Positions 36,910-46,704 of a DNA stretch of 64,000 nucleotides are shown here, in pieces. Positions within the stretch are counted from its first letter, which is position 1. The number at the start of each line of letters is the position of its first letter. This stretch comes from Pseudomonas resinovorans NBRC 106553 (GTDB lineage: Bacteria; Pseudomonadota; Gammaproteobacteria; Pseudomonadales; Pseudomonadaceae), in NCBI RefSeq assembly GCF_000412695.1, contig NC_021499.1, positions 3,658,001 through 3,722,000 on the forward strand, in the 5' to 3' direction. Both the position numbers and the translations under genes were made by a program. The notes under the pieces are model-generated. The model was not told the origin of the DNA. It searched no databases and was given only the letters and a program-made list of their open reading frames with translations.

Positions 36910-38241
36910 ATGTACGCCATTATCGGCGCAGGTCCCATGGGCCTGTGCAGCGCCCGCCAACTGCAGAAACACGGCATCCCCTTCGTCGGCTTCGAGCTTC
37001 ACGGCGATGTCGGTGGGCTCTGGGACATCGACAACCCCCACAGCACCATGTACGACTCGGCGCACCTGATCTCCTCCAAAAGCACCACGGAGTTCAGCGA
37101 GTTCCCCATGGACGCCGACGTGGCGCCCTACCCGCACCATACCGAAATGCGCCGCTATTTCCGCGACTACGCCCGGCACTTCGATCTCCATCGGCACTAC
37201 CGCTTCAATACCCGCGTGCTCAAGCTGGAACGCCTGGAGCACGGCTGGAAAGTGATCAGCGAACAGGAAGGCCGCCGCCGCGAAGAACGGTTCGACGGAG
37301 TGCTGATCGCCAACGGCACCCTGCACCAACCCAATCGCCCCGCCCTGCCCGGCCACTTCGACGGCGAACTCATGCATTCGGCGGACTACCGTTCCCCGAG
37401 CCTGTTCGAGGGCAAGCGCGTGCTGCTGGTAGGTTGCGGCAACTCGGCCTGCGACATCGCCGTCGACGCCGTGCACCGCGCCCGCTCAGTGGACCTGTCG
37501 GTACGCCGGGGCTACTACTTCCTGCCCAAGTTCCTGCTCGGCCGCCCCACCGACACCTTCGGCGGCGCCGTCAAGCTGCCGCGCCGGCTCAAGCAACTGG
37601 TCGATGGCCTGCTGGTTCGCGTTCTGGTGGGCAAGCCGTCGCAGTACGGCCTGCCCGACCCGGACTACCGCCTGTACGAATCCCACCCGGTGATGAACTC
37701 ACTGGTCCTGCACCACCTGGGCCATGGCGATATCCGGGCCCGCCGCGACATCAGCGCGATCGACGGCAAGCAGGTGACCTTCAGCGATGGCGAACGCGCC
37801 GAGTACGACCTGATTCTCCAGGCCACCGGCTACAAGCTGGACTACCCCTTCATCGCTCGCGCCGAGCTGAACTGGCCCGAGCGCGCCGGGGCGCCGAACC
37901 TGTACCTGAACATCTTCCACCCAGAGTACGACGACCTCTTCATGATGGGCATGGTCGAAGCCTCGGGCCTGGGCTGGCAGGGCCGCGCCGAGCAGGCCGA
38001 ACTGGTGGCCCTGTACATCCGCCAGCAGCAGGCGCGCAGCGCCCAGGCGGCAAGCTTCCGGGCGCTGAAAGCGGAGCGCGCCGGCAAGCGCCTGGACGGC
38101 GGCTACGCCTACCTCGAACTGGAACGCATGGCCTACTACGTGCACAAGGACACCTACCGCAGCCAGGTGAAACAACACATCGCCGAACTGCGCCAGGGCC
38201 TGGGCAACGCCCCGGAACTGGCCGTCCAGGCCACGCAATGA
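36910..38241 (+). CDS. Flavin-containing monooxygenase
   Basis: 443 residues. FAD site GAGPMG (residues 6-11), the FMO fingerprint seen as LPGHFDGELMHSADYRS, and the NADPH site VLLVGCGNSACDIAVDA. Oxygenates soft nucleophiles or performs Baeyer-Villiger reactions; substrate unknown. First gene of a tightly coupled operon with the SDR (ATGA overlap) and TauE-type genes. Confidence 0.9.
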   Translation: MYAIIGAGPMGLCSARQLQKHGIPFVGFELHGDVGGLWDIDNPHSTMYDSAHLISSKSTTEFSEFPMDADVAPYPHHTEMRRYFRDYARHFDLHRHYRFNTRVLKLERLEHGWKVISEQEGRRREERFDGVLIANGTLHQPNRPALPGHFDGELMHSADYRSPSLFEGKRVLLVGCGNSACDIAVDAVHRARSVDLSVRRGYYFLPKFLLGRPTDTFGGAVKLPRRLKQLVDGLLVRVLVGKPSQYGLPDPDYRLYESHPVMNSLVLHHLGHGDIRARRDISAIDGKQVTFSDGERAEYDLILQATGYKLDYPFIARAELNWPERAGAPNLYLNIFHPEYDDLFMMGMVEASGLGWQGRAEQAELVALYIRQQQARSAQAASFRALKAERAGKRLDGGYAYLELERMAYYVHKDTYRSQVKQHIAELRQGLGNAPELAVQATQ

Positions 38242-39023
38242 TGCGGGTGGTCCTGATTACCGGCGCCGCCAGCGGCCTCGGCTGGGAACTGGCGCGCGCC
38301 TGTCACGCCCGTGGCGACGCCCTGCTGCTCTCCGACCTGGACGCCGCCGGCCTCGCCGCGCGGGTCGCGGAGCTGGGCGAAGAGCGGGTCCTGGGCGTGG
38401 CCGGCGACATCACCGTCGGCGAGGTCCAGGGGCAGCTCGTCTCAGCCTGCCGCGCGCGGTTCGGCCGCCTCGACCTGCTGATCAACAACGCCGGCATCAC
38501 CCATCGTTCGCCCACCGTGCACACCCGCCCGGAAGTGCTGCGCCGGGTGATGGCGGTGGACTATCACGCCCCCCTGGAACTGACCATCGCCAGCCTGCCG
38601 CTGCTGCGCGAAAGCCGTGGCCAGGTGATCGCCATCGGCTCCATGGCCGGCTGGATGCCGGTGCTCGGCCGTGCCGGCTACTGCGCGGCCAAGAGCGCCT
38701 TGGCCCAGGCGTTCGAAGTGCTGCGCGCGGAGATCGCCCGCGACGGCATCGGCCTGCTGATGGTCTACCCGAGCTTTCTCGACACCCCCATCGAACGCAA
38801 CGCCCTGGGCGGCGACGGGCGCCCGGCGCAACACCCGCGCTCGACCATCGGCAAGGTGCGCGGCGCCGCCTGGATGGCCGGGCAGATCCTCGGCGGCGCC
38901 GACGCCCGCCAGCAGCGCTTGTTCCCCGACCGCGGCAGCTGGCTCGCCAGCCTGCTCTGGCGGCTGGCGCCGGCTTTCTACTACCGGCAGATGTCCCGGC
39001 GCTTCGCCGGAGAGCTGGGTTGA
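38238..39023 (+). CDS. Short-chain dehydrogenase/reductase
   Basis: 261 residues: cofactor motif TGAASGLG (about residue 9), NNAG at INNAGITHRSP, catalytic Ser in AIGSMAGWMP and YxxxK in YCAAKSALAQAF. A hydrophobic C-terminus (ASLLWRLAPAFYYRQM) may bind membrane. Oxidises or reduces an alcohol/carbonyl, perhaps a product of the preceding monooxygenase. ATGATG gives two possible starts one codon apart; the first overlaps the FMO stop by four bases. Confidence 0.88.
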   Translation: MMRVVLITGAASGLGWELARACHARGDALLLSDLDAAGLAARVAELGEERVLGVAGDITVGEVQGQLVSACRARFGRLDLLINNAGITHRSPTVHTRPEVLRRVMAVDYHAPLELTIASLPLLRESRGQVIAIGSMAGWMPVLGRAGYCAAKSALAQAFEVLRAEIARDGIGLLMVYPSFLDTPIERNALGGDGRPAQHPRSTIGKVRGAAWMAGQILGGADARQQRLFPDRGSWLASLLWRLAPAFYYRQMSRRFAGELG

Positions 39024-39745
39024 TGGAGGTCACCTGGCTGGCCCTCGGCGGGTTCATCCTGCTGGCCTACACCCTGGAAGCCATCACCGGCTTCGGCAGC
39101 ACCGTCGTCGCCTTGTCCCTGGGCGCCCTGCTGCTGCCGATCCACGATCTGCTGCCGGTCCTGGTGCCGCTGAACATTCTCATGAGCGGCTTCCTCGCCT
39201 GGCGCCACCGGCGGCTGGTGCAATGGCGCCTACTGCTGGTCACCGTCCTGCCCGGCATGCTGGTGGGCACCTTGTTCGGCTACGGCCTGCGGCCCTGGCT
39301 GGAAGAAGGCGCGATGAAACTGGGCTTCGGCGTGCTGATCCTCGGTTTCGCCTTGCGCGAGCTGTTGCGCGGCAAGCCCCGGGGCCACACGCCAGCCTGG
39401 ATGACTCGCCTGCAGACCGGCGCCGCCGGCATCAGCCACGGCCTGTTCGCCTCAGGCGGCCCGCTGCTGGTGCATGCCCTGGCCGGCACCGCGCTGGACA
39501 AGGCGCGCCTGCGCGCCACCCTGCTGTGCGTCTGGTTCGGCCTGAACAGCCTGCTGACCCTGGCCTTCCTGCTCGATGGCAGCCTGGCGCCGGCGCTGCC
39601 CCGCATCGCCGTCTATGCGCCGCTGCTCGCCCTGGGCGTGGTGGTGGGCGAATACCTGCACCGGCGCCTGGCCGAGGCGCATTTCCGCACCGCCATCCAC
39701 CTGCTGCTCGCGCTCTGCGGCATGCTGCTCTGCTACCGCGCCTAG
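39023..39745 (+). CDS. TauE/SafE family transporter (in FMO operon)
   Basis: 240 residues with seven to eight membrane segments and the two repeat-type glycine motifs ([47 protein letters not shown]). TauE/SafE proteins move small sulfur-containing or organic anions. The ATG shares a base with the SDR stop (TGATG), so it is translated with the FMO and SDR; it might export or import their substrate. Confidence 0.85.
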   Translation: MEVTWLALGGFILLAYTLEAITGFGSTVVALSLGALLLPIHDLLPVLVPLNILMSGFLAWRHRRLVQWRLLLVTVLPGMLVGTLFGYGLRPWLEEGAMKLGFGVLILGFALRELLRGKPRGHTPAWMTRLQTGAAGISHGLFASGGPLLVHALAGTALDKARLRATLLCVWFGLNSLLTLAFLLDGSLAPALPRIAVYAPLLALGVVVGEYLHRRLAEAHFRTAIHLLLALCGMLLCYRA

Positions 39746-39809
39746 CGCCGGCTCCAGGCCTTTCGGTTACCATGCTTCATCTACCGCAAGCAGCCCTGTC
39801 GAGAACCTG

Positions 39810-41159
39810 ATGAGCAGCCAAGAATGGAGCCCTGAAAGCTGGAGGGACAAACCCATCCAGCAACAGCCCGAGTACCCCGACGCCGCCAAGCTGGCCCACG
39901 TCGAGCAGACCCTGGCGAGCTACCCGCCGCTGGTCTTCGCCGGCGAAGCGCGCGAGCTGCGCCGCCAGTTCGCCGAGGTCACCGAAGGCCGTGCCTTCCT
40001 GCTCCAGGGCGGCGACTGCGCGGAAAGCTTCGTCGAATTCTCCGCCGCGAAGATCCGCGACACCTTCAAGGTGCTGCTGCAGATGGCCATCGTCATGACC
40101 TTCGCCGCCGGCTGCCCGGTGGTGAAGGTGGGGCGCATGGCCGGCCAGTTCGCCAAACCGCGTTCATCCGGTAACGAAACCCAGGGCGATATCACCCTTC
40201 CCGCCTACCGTGGCGACATCGTCAACGGCATCGGCTTCGACGCCGCCAGCCGCGTGCCGGACCCGGAACGCCTGCTGCAGGCCTACCACCAGGCCACCGC
40301 CACCCTCAACCTGCTGCGCGCCTTCGCCCAGGGCGGCTTCGCCGACGTCCACCAGGTGCACCAGTGGAACCTCGACTTCATCGCCAACTCGGCGCTCACC
40401 GAGAAGTACAGCCAACTGGCCGGGCGCATCGACGAAGCCCTGGCCTTCATGCGCGCCTGCGGCCTGGACAGCTCGCCGCAGCTGCGCGAAGCCAGCTTCT
40501 TCACCGCCCATGAAGCGCTCCTGCTGAACTACGAGCAGGCCTTCGTACGCCGCGACAGCCTCACCGGCGGCTGGTACGACTGCTCGGCGCACATGCTCTG
40601 GATCGGCGATCGCACCCGCCAGCTGGATGGCGCCCATGTGGAGTTCCTGCGCGGCGTCGGCAACCCCATCGGGGTCAAGGTCGGACCGAGCATGGACAGT
40701 GAAGAGCTGATCCGCCTGATCGACATCCTCAACCCGGACAACGATCCCGGCCGCCTCAACCTGATCGTGCGCATGGGCGCCGAGAAGGTGGGCGAGCACC
40801 TGCCGCGCCTGATCCGTACCGTCGAACGCGAAGGCCGCAAGGTGCTGTGGAGTTCCGACCCCATGCACGGCAACACCATCAAGGCCTCCAGCGGCTACAA
40901 GACCCGCGACTTCGCCAGCATCCTCGGTGAGGTCAAGCAGTTCTTCGAGGTGCACCAGGCCGAGGGTAGCCACGCCGGCGGCATCCATATCGAGATGACC
41001 GGGCAGAACGTCACCGAATGCATCGGCGGCGCCCGCCCCATCACCGAAGACGGCCTCTCCGACCGCTACCACACCCACTGCGACCCGCGCCTGAACGCCG
41101 ACCAGTCACTGGAGCTGGCCTTCCTGATCGCCGAGACCCTGAAGCAGATCCGCCGCTGA
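39810..41159 (+). CDS. 3-deoxy-7-phosphoheptulonate synthase, class II (plant-like)
   Basis: 449 residues with class II DAHP synthase motifs: [14 protein letters not shown] (metal-binding Cys), [29 protein letters not shown] segment (here [14 protein letters not shown]), [12 protein letters not shown], and [19 protein letters not shown]. Condenses phosphoenolpyruvate with erythrose 4-phosphate at the entry to the shikimate pathway; class II forms in pseudomonads are also tied to phenazine or other secondary aromatic supply. Start 64 bp after the TauE gene. Matches PA2843 in position as I recall. Confidence 0.95.
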   Translation: MSSQEWSPESWRDKPIQQQPEYPDAAKLAHVEQTLASYPPLVFAGEARELRRQFAEVTEGRAFLLQGGDCAESFVEFSAAKIRDTFKVLLQMAIVMTFAAGCPVVKVGRMAGQFAKPRSSGNETQGDITLPAYRGDIVNGIGFDAASRVPDPERLLQAYHQATATLNLLRAFAQGGFADVHQVHQWNLDFIANSALTEKYSQLAGRIDEALAFMRACGLDSSPQLREASFFTAHEALLLNYEQAFVRRDSLTGGWYDCSAHMLWIGDRTRQLDGAHVEFLRGVGNPIGVKVGPSMDSEELIRLIDILNPDNDPGRLNLIVRMGAEKVGEHLPRLIRTVEREGRKVLWSSDPMHGNTIKASSGYKTRDFASILGEVKQFFEVHQAEGSHAGGIHIEMTGQNVTECIGGARPITEDGLSDRYHTHCDPRLNADQSLELAFLIAETLKQIRR

Positions 41160-41203
41160 TCCGACCTCATTCCCCTGCACACCTCGGAGCAGGTTGGCAA
41201 ATC

Positions 41204-41272
41204 GTAGGATGGGTTGAGCGGAGCGATACCCATCACATCGCCGATGGGTATCGCAAGCTCAACCCATCCTAC
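41204..41272. repeat. AGGATGGGT...ACCCATCCT intergenic repeat, copy 2
   Basis: Perfect 16-bp outer arms GTAGGATGGGTTGAGC and GCTCAACCCATCCTAC, with inner ATACCCATC and GATGGGTAT arms, so a long cruciform or mRNA hairpin is possible. Same family as 12850-12930. Lies between two convergent genes. Confidence 0.85.
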
Positions 41273-41278
41273 AAACTG

Positions 41279-41292
41279 GCGAATGAATTCGC
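41279..41292. repeat. GCGAATGAATTCGC repeat word, copy 3
   Basis: Reverse complement of the GCGAATTCATTCGC word at 21834 and 35902, seven bases beyond the larger hairpin repeat. Confidence 0.6.
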
Positions 41293-41311
41293 CCCCACAA
41301 GTGCATTCAGA

Positions 41312-42517
41312 TCATCCCAGGTACGCCTGTAGGCGCAGCGTCCCGGGCCGGCGGCAGGTCACCGCCACCTCCGCCAGGCCCAGCCAGGCCGCCATGCTGC
41401 GCAGGTTCTCCGCCAGCGCCTGCATGCCGGCCTCGCTCAATCCGTGCTCTTCCTCGTGCAGGGCATGTACTGCCAGGCGGTCCTGGGCGCGTTCGGCGCG
41501 CAGGTCGACGCGGGCGGCCAGGCGCTCGTCATGCAGGAACGGCAGCACGTAGTAGCCGTACTGGCGCTTGTGCTGGGGGGTGTAGATTTCCAGGCGGTAG
41601 CGGAAGTCGAACAGGCGCTCGGTGCGCCCCCGCTCCCAGATCAGCGAATCGAAGGGCGACAGCAGCGCGCTGGCGCGCACCTTGCGCGGCACCCTGGGCT
41701 CACCCACGCAGTAGGCGGGCTGCTTCCAGCCATTGACCTGCACGGCCTGCAGCGCGCCCTCTTCCACCAGTTCGGCCAGTCGCGCCTGGCTGTCAGCGGT
41801 ATCCAGGCGGTAGTAATCCCGCAGGTCGCGCTCGGTGGCCACGCCGAGCGCCTGGGCGGCGCGCAGCAGCAACTGGCGTTGAGCCTCGGCTTCGGGCAGT
41901 TCGTCCTGGTTCAGCAGATCGGAGGGAATCACCCGTTCCGGCAGGTCGTAGAGGCGCTCGAAGCCACGGCGACCGGCCACCGTCACTTCGCCTGCGGCGA
42001 ACAGCCATTCCATCGCGTGTTTTTCCGCGCTCCAGTCCCACCAGGGGCCGGCACGCTCCTCCCGCGTGCTCAACGCCCCGGCCCCCAGCGCGCCCTGTTC
42101 GCGCACGGCCTGCAGGACCCGCTCGATCACCTCCCGCTGCTCGAAACCGAAACGTGCCAGCTGCTGGTAGATGCCCTGGCCATTGGCCGCCCGGCGCATG
42201 CGCCAGCGCATCAGCGGATAGAGCTCCAGCGGCAGCAGCGAAGCCTCGTGGCCCCAGTACTCGAACAGTGCCCGGCGCCGGGGCTTGCCCCAGGCCAGGT
42301 CATCCAGCAGTTCGCGGTCGTAGTGGCCCAGACGGGAAAAGGCCGGCAGGTAGTGGGAACGCACCAGGGCGTTCACCGAGTCGATCTGCACCACCCCGAG
42401 CGTCCCCAGTTGCGCCAGCAGTTGGCGATGGCGGATAGCGCCACGGGGCGCACGGGCGAAACCCTGGGCGACCAGGGCCAGGCGACGAGCTTCGGGTAGG
42501 GAAAGGGTCAGCGTCAT
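41312..42517 (-). CDS. ycaQ: YcaQ-type DNA glycosylase (winged-helix, interstrand crosslink repair)
   Basis: 401 residues. The N-terminal half holds the catalytic QxD motif of the HTH_42/AlkX family (Q44-I-D46 in GVVQIDSVNALVRSHYLPAF), followed by ALFEYWGHEASLLPLELYPLMRWRM; the C-terminal half has LLSPFDSLIWERGRTERLFDF and YGYYVLPFLHDERL. E. coli YcaQ unhooks interstrand crosslinks made by nitrogen-mustard-like agents. Start ATG at 42517 fits the family; a longer in-frame extension is antisense to the DUF3291 gene and not real. Confidence 0.88.
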   Translation of the reverse strand: MTLTLSLPEARRLALVAQGFARAPRGAIRHRQLLAQLGTLGVVQIDSVNALVRSHYLPAFSRLGHYDRELLDDLAWGKPRRRALFEYWGHEASLLPLELYPLMRWRMRRAANGQGIYQQLARFGFEQREVIERVLQAVREQGALGAGALSTREERAGPWWDWSAEKHAMEWLFAAGEVTVAGRRGFERLYDLPERVIPSDLLNQDELPEAEAQRQLLLRAAQALGVATERDLRDYYRLDTADSQARLAELVEEGALQAVQVNGWKQPAYCVGEPRVPRKVRASALLSPFDSLIWERGRTERLFDFRYRLEIYTPQHKRQYGYYVLPFLHDERLAARVDLRAERAQDRLAVHALHEEEHGLSEAGMQALAENLRSMAAWLGLAEVAVTCRRPGTLRLQAYLG

Positions 42518-42557
42518 GGACTCGGTGCCGGCGGGGGAATGACGCTTCAAAGTAGCA

Positions 42558-43052
42558 TCAGCCCACCTGGCTTTCGCGGTCGAAGGGCGCAAAAGGCACG
42601 CTTTGGTCCGGCGCCAGGAAGGACTGGCGGAAGGTGAAGGCCGCCGGCGTAGGACCCTGTTCACGCAGCATGGCCAGCCTGGCGGCCGCCTCCTGCACAT
42701 CCGGCCGGTGACCGCGGGGCACCCACCAGAACACCATGTGCGCCTGGCCGTCGCGGGTGAACCATTCATTACGGCGCTTGAGCATGTCCGCATGGGCAGA
42801 CCGGTAGACGTACTCGCGCAGCGCCTCGACGCTCTGCCAGACCGAGAGGTTGACCAGCACCTCGTCGCCGAACGGGCGAATCGCCGTGGCATCGCCCGCT
42901 TCGTCCTGCAAACGCCAGACGAATCCCGGCGAGGCTTCGGCCAGGGCGTTGATGCGCTCGAGGTTGGCGACGAAATCGGCCATCGCCGGGGAATCCAGCG
43001 GCGCCTGCATCACGGCGATGTTCAATTGCGCCAGTTCGTGGGTATTCGACAT
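42558..43052 (-). CDS. DUF3291 protein
   Basis: 164 residues beginning MSNTHELAQLNIAVMQAPLD, with the DUF3291 pattern FVANLERINALAEASPGFVWRLQ and VLVNLSVWQSVEALREYVYRSAHADML, a dimeric alpha-beta barrel of the ABM kind. Small monooxygenases share this fold, but no activity is known for the family. GGAAGGG precedes the ATG. It lies 40 bp upstream of ycaQ in the same direction. Confidence 0.85.
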   Translation of the reverse strand: MSNTHELAQLNIAVMQAPLDSPAMADFVANLERINALAEASPGFVWRLQDEAGDATAIRPFGDEVLVNLSVWQSVEALREYVYRSAHADMLKRRNEWFTRDGQAHMVFWWVPRGHRPDVQEAAARLAMLREQGPTPAAFTFRQSFLAPDQSVPFAPFDRESQVG

Positions 43053-43128
43053 GGTTCCCTTCCTTTGCGTCCATTCATCAAAAGTGCGGCCCGCCTGGGC
43101 TTCATCGCCGGCGGGCCGCCTGCCTGCG

Positions 43129-43359
43129 TCACTTCTTCAGCGGGTCTTCCCAGAAGTGTCGCTCGCTCTCCTCCATCACATCGCCACGGGACAGGCCGAT
43201 GTCCTTGAGCATCTCATCGCTCATCCGGGCGAGTTGCTCGCGCTCGTAGGCCAGTTGCTCCCAGCGCCTGATCGTGTGCCAGGCGGCGGCGAGCCAGCTT
43301 GCGTGATGCTCGGAATGAGCCTGGTGCGAAGTACCGATAAAGCCTTGTTGACCTTTCAT
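43129..43359 (-). CDS. DUF1127 small protein (YjiS-like)
   Basis: 76 residues with one DUF1127 motif near the C-terminus (WEQLAYEREQLARMSDEMLKDIGLSRGDV). Such small proteins bind RNA or affect phosphate and carbon metabolism in alpha-proteobacteria; E. coli YjiS is the model. GGAGGG precedes the ATG at 43359. Divergent from a LysR regulator 97 bp away, an arrangement often seen for this family. Confidence 0.85.
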   Translation of the reverse strand: MKGQQGFIGTSHQAHSEHHASWLAAAWHTIRRWEQLAYEREQLARMSDEMLKDIGLSRGDVMEESERHFWEDPLKK

Positions 43360-43456
43360 CTTGTAGCCCTCCCAGTGGGGTTGGCGCCAGTTTCCGTCCG
43401 GGACTAAGATCAATCCAACGAATGTTTCTTATGCATTGCATCTCAGGATTTGATGA

Positions 43457-44308
43457 ATGAACTACCCAGCCATCGATACCGAACTGCTGCGCACCTTCGT
43501 CGCCATCGCCGACTACGGCGGTTTCACCCGCGCCGCCGAAGTGGTCAACCGCACCCAGTCGGCCGTGAGCATGCAAATGAAGCGGCTGGAAGAAGACGTG
43601 CTGCAGCGTTCGGTGTTCGAGCGCGACGGCCGCCAGGTCAGGCTCACCGCCGAAGGGCAGATCCTGCTGGGTTACGCCCGACGGATACTCAAGCTGCATG
43701 GGGAAGTGATGAACACCCTGCGCGAGCCGCACATGGTGGGGTCGGTGCGCATCGGCACGCCGGACGACTATGTGATGCGCTTCCTGCCGGGCATCCTCTC
43801 GCGCTTCGCCCAGGCCTATCCCCTGGTGCAGGTGGAGGTGCATTGCGAATCGAGTGCCCAGCTGCTGCAACGCCAGGACCTGGACCTCTCCATCGTCACC
43901 CGCATGCCGGGACATGAGATCGGCGAGCTGCTGCGCCAGGAGCACTTCGTCTGGGCCGAGGCCGTGGGCTTCAACCCCCACGAGCAGACGCCCCTGCCGC
44001 TGGCCATGTTCAACAGCGACTGTTTCTGCCGCGCCTGGGCCTGCAACGCCCTCGACGCCATGGGCCGCGAGTACCGGGTCGCCTACACCAGCCCCAGCCT
44101 CTCGGCGCTCATGGCGGTGGTCTCGGCGGGCCTCGCGGTAACCGCGCAGCTGCAGAGCCTGATCACCCCCGACCTGCGCATTCTCGGCGAGGCCGAAGGT
44201 CTGCCCCAGCTGCCCCTGAGCAACATCATGCTGCTGCGCAACGAGCGCCATCAGTCGCCGGTGACCGATACCCTGGCCGAGCACATCATCGAAGGCTTCC
44301 GCGCCTGA
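43457..44308 (+). CDS. LysR-family regulator divergent from DUF1127 gene
   Basis: 283 residues. HTH seen in YPAIDTELLRTFVAIADYGGFTRAAEVVNRTQSAVSMQMKRLEED (split by the turn at VVNRTQS), effector domain from about residue 90 (GSVRIGTPDDYVMRFLPGIL). Resembles LrhA/HexA-type regulators. Likely controls its divergent neighbour and possibly other genes. Effector not known. Confidence 0.9.
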   Translation: MNYPAIDTELLRTFVAIADYGGFTRAAEVVNRTQSAVSMQMKRLEEDVLQRSVFERDGRQVRLTAEGQILLGYARRILKLHGEVMNTLREPHMVGSVRIGTPDDYVMRFLPGILSRFAQAYPLVQVEVHCESSAQLLQRQDLDLSIVTRMPGHEIGELLRQEHFVWAEAVGFNPHEQTPLPLAMFNSDCFCRAWACNALDAMGREYRVAYTSPSLSALMAVVSAGLAVTAQLQSLITPDLRILGEAEGLPQLPLSNIMLLRNERHQSPVTDTLAEHIIEGFRA

Positions 44309-44311
44309 CCC

Positions 44312-45064
44312 TCACTTGACCGCCAGCAGCACCGCGCAGAGCAACAGGAAGGCGCAGAACATCGAGCGCAGCACCCGCTCCGGCAGGGCATGGGCCAGGC
44401 GTACTCCCCAGCTGATGCTGAGCAGGCCACCCAGCGCAAGCGGCACGCCCATGGCCCAGTTCACGTGGCCATGCAGGCCGTAGGTCGCCAGGGTCACCGC
44501 CGTACTCGGTGCCGCCAGCGCCAGGGAGAGTCCCTGGGCCACCACCTGGCTGGTACCGAACACGCTGGTCAGTACCGGCGTGGCGATCACCGCGCCGCCC
44601 ACACCGAACAGGCCACCCGCGGCCCCCGCCACGCCACCCAGCACCCCCAGCCAGGGCCAGGGCTGGCGCAGTTCGGCGCTGGCCCGGGCCTTGGCCATGA
44701 ACATCCGCGCCAGGTTGTAGGCCGCCAGCGCCAGCAGGAAGCCGATGAAGGCCAGGCGCATGCTTTCCGCGTTCACCCGTACGGCGAAGAGCGAGGTCAA
44801 CCAGGCGCACGCGAAGCTGGTCACCGCCAGCAGCAACGCATGACGCGGATCGATGCGGTTGCGCTGGTGGTAGCGCCAGAGCGCCAGCAGCACGTTGGGC
44901 ACCACCATCACCAGGGCCGTCCCCTGGGCCAGTTGCTGGTCCAGCCCGAAGAGCACGCCCAGGGCGGGGATGGCGATCAGTCCGCCACCGATGCCGAACA
45001 ACCCGCCCAGGGTGCCGAGCAGTGCGCCCAGCACGATATTCATCACCACAACCAGCAGATCCAT
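44312..45064 (-). CDS. TauE/SafE family transporter
   Basis: 250 residues, about eight membrane segments, with both family signature repeats (LLGTLGGLFGIGGGLIAIPALG and AGAAGGLFGVGGAVIATPVL). Permease for small anions such as sulfite or sulfonate products; direction unknown. GGGAGG fixes the start at the ATG 45064 rather than the TTG at 45076. Converges on the LysR gene at 44308 (3 bp apart) and is divergent from another LysR gene. Confidence 0.9.
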   Translation of the reverse strand: MDLLVVVMNIVLGALLGTLGGLFGIGGGLIAIPALGVLFGLDQQLAQGTALVMVVPNVLLALWRYHQRNRIDPRHALLLAVTSFACAWLTSLFAVRVNAESMRLAFIGFLLALAAYNLARMFMAKARASAELRQPWPWLGVLGGVAGAAGGLFGVGGAVIATPVLTSVFGTSQVVAQGLSLALAAPSTAVTLATYGLHGHVNWAMGVPLALGGLLSISWGVRLAHALPERVLRSMFCAFLLLCAVLLAVK

Positions 45065-45164
45065 GACGCCTCCCAATCAGATGGGCGGATGCTACCCCCG
45101 CTTCGTTGCCTCGGAAACGCACAGCAGCGCACAATGGCTTTGCGTAACTCGCACAGGCAATCAA

Positions 45165-46118
45165 ATGAACCCCGACGCGCTTACCGAACAACTGGCCCTT
45201 TTCCTCGACGTCCTGGAGGCCGGCAGCTTCTCCGCCGCCGCCCGCCGTCATCCGTTGACGCCATCGGCGGTGGCGCGGCGCATCGACGCCCTGGAAAAGG
45301 CCCTGGGTAGCAGCCTGTTCGTCCGCAGCACCCACGCGGTCAGGGCCACCCCGGCGGGCCTGGCGTTTGCCGAGCGGGCCAAGCGGGTACTCGCGGAACT
45401 GCGCCTGGCCCGCGCCGAGGCCGTGTCCCTCAGCAGCGCGCCGGAGGGCCTGATCCGCATCGACGCCCCCGCGCCGTTCGGTCGCCGCCACCTGGCACCG
45501 GCCATCGCCGAGTTCCTCCGCACCTATCCGGGCCTGGACGTGCAGTTGCGACTGATCGACAGCTTCATCGACATGCAGGGGGAAAACCTCGGCCAGGTCG
45601 ACCTGGTGCTGCGCATCGGCCCGCTGGCCGATACCCGCCTGGTCGCCACGCCACTGGCGCCTTTGGTCCGCGTACTCTGCGCCAGCCCCGACTACCTGCG
45701 CCGGCGCGGCATTCCCCGCGATCCACGGGAACTGCCGGAGCACGACGGCCTGGACTGGGACGCCCTGGCCCCGCCCTATGCCTGGCGCTTCGAAGTGGAA
45801 GGCAAGTTGCAGCAGATTCGACCGGGGCGGATGCGCATGACCGCCAACAATGCCGAGGCGCTGCTGTTCAGCGCCCTGGCGGGGCTCGGGATCGCCCACC
45901 TGCCGACCTGGCTGATCGGCGAATACCTGGTACGGGGTGAGTTGCAGCCGCTGTTCTGCGAAAACGGCCTGCCCGCGCCCGAACCCAGCGGGATCTATGC
46001 CCTGCGTCTGGAGGGAGAAGCCAGCTCGCGGAGCCGGCTGCTCATGGAGTTTCTCAAGCGCCGCTTCGGCCCGACCCCACCCTGGGACCTGGCCCTCGCC
46101 GACCTGGGCCGCGGCTGA
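45165..46118 (+). CDS. LysR-family regulator divergent from TauE gene
   Basis: 317 residues. HTH in LDVLEAGSFSAAARRHPLTPSAVARRIDALEKALGSSLF and an effector domain of the DsdC/GcvA-like subgroup (LIRIDAPAPFGRRHLAPAIAEF; VDLVLRIGPLADTRLV). The TauE-type gene starts 100 bp away in the other direction and is its likely target. Confidence 0.9.
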   Translation: MNPDALTEQLALFLDVLEAGSFSAAARRHPLTPSAVARRIDALEKALGSSLFVRSTHAVRATPAGLAFAERAKRVLAELRLARAEAVSLSSAPEGLIRIDAPAPFGRRHLAPAIAEFLRTYPGLDVQLRLIDSFIDMQGENLGQVDLVLRIGPLADTRLVATPLAPLVRVLCASPDYLRRRGIPRDPRELPEHDGLDWDALAPPYAWRFEVEGKLQQIRPGRMRMTANNAEALLFSALAGLGIAHLPTWLIGEYLVRGELQPLFCENGLPAPEPSGIYALRLEGEASSRSRLLMEFLKRRFGPTPPWDLALADLGRG

Positions 46119-46628
46119 TCAGCGCGGCACCAGCACCACCCGGGTCCCGGCCAGCAGGTCGTGCAGGCAACGGCGATCGGCGCGGAAGATGAACAGGTAG
46201 TTCACCAGCAGGATCAGCCCACCCACCAGCGGCACATAGGCCAGCAGCCACCAGACCAGGTAGCGCTTGAGCAGCACGTTGCCCAGGTCGGGGACATGGC
46301 CGTTCAGGTCGACGATGGCGATTTTCAGCAGCCGCTTGCCCACCGTCTGACCGTAGTTCTTCAGCAGGCGGCCGTTGACGATGATGAACGCCACCAAGCC
46401 CACCACGAAGCTCACCAGTTGCACACCCAGGCTGGGCGCGGTGCCTTCGGCGAGCGCCGAGTAGGTGCCGGTGAAGAAGGCCACCAGCACCGTCACCAGG
46501 CTCATGATCAGGCCATCGATCAGCACCGCGCCAAGGCGTACCCAACGGGAAGCGAGCACGAGCTCCGCCGTGCCATCGGCCGTGAGTTCCGCCTGAGGCG
46601 CCTGGTAGGGGTTTTGCAGATTGTCCAT
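46119..46628 (-). CDS. RDD family membrane protein
   Basis: 169 residues beginning MDNLQNPYQAPQAELTADG. RDD signature: R and D in ASRWVRLGAVLIDGLIMSLV (first helix), second helix VQLVSFVVGLVAFIIVN, KNYGQTVGKRLLKIAIVD, third helix VWWLLAYVPLVGGLILLVNY and the D in CLHDLLAGTRVV. Role of the family is unclear, with ion exchange proposed for some members. Its stop abuts the LysR stop directly (convergent, no gap). Confidence 0.88.
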   Translation of the reverse strand: MDNLQNPYQAPQAELTADGTAELVLASRWVRLGAVLIDGLIMSLVTVLVAFFTGTYSALAEGTAPSLGVQLVSFVVGLVAFIIVNGRLLKNYGQTVGKRLLKIAIVDLNGHVPDLGNVLLKRYLVWWLLAYVPLVGGLILLVNYLFIFRADRRCLHDLLAGTRVVLVPR

Positions 46629-46704
46629 GGGGCAGCCCTTGCAGTGATTGACCCGACAAGTGTGGCCCGTGGCCGGGGCAACGCAAGAATCCCCTCCGCG
46701 GCCA

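Noticed and set aside
36945..38237. Upstream extension of the SDR frame inside the FMO gene
   Set aside because: The extension is Arg/Pro-rich shadow of the FMO gene; the true SDR start overlaps the FMO stop.
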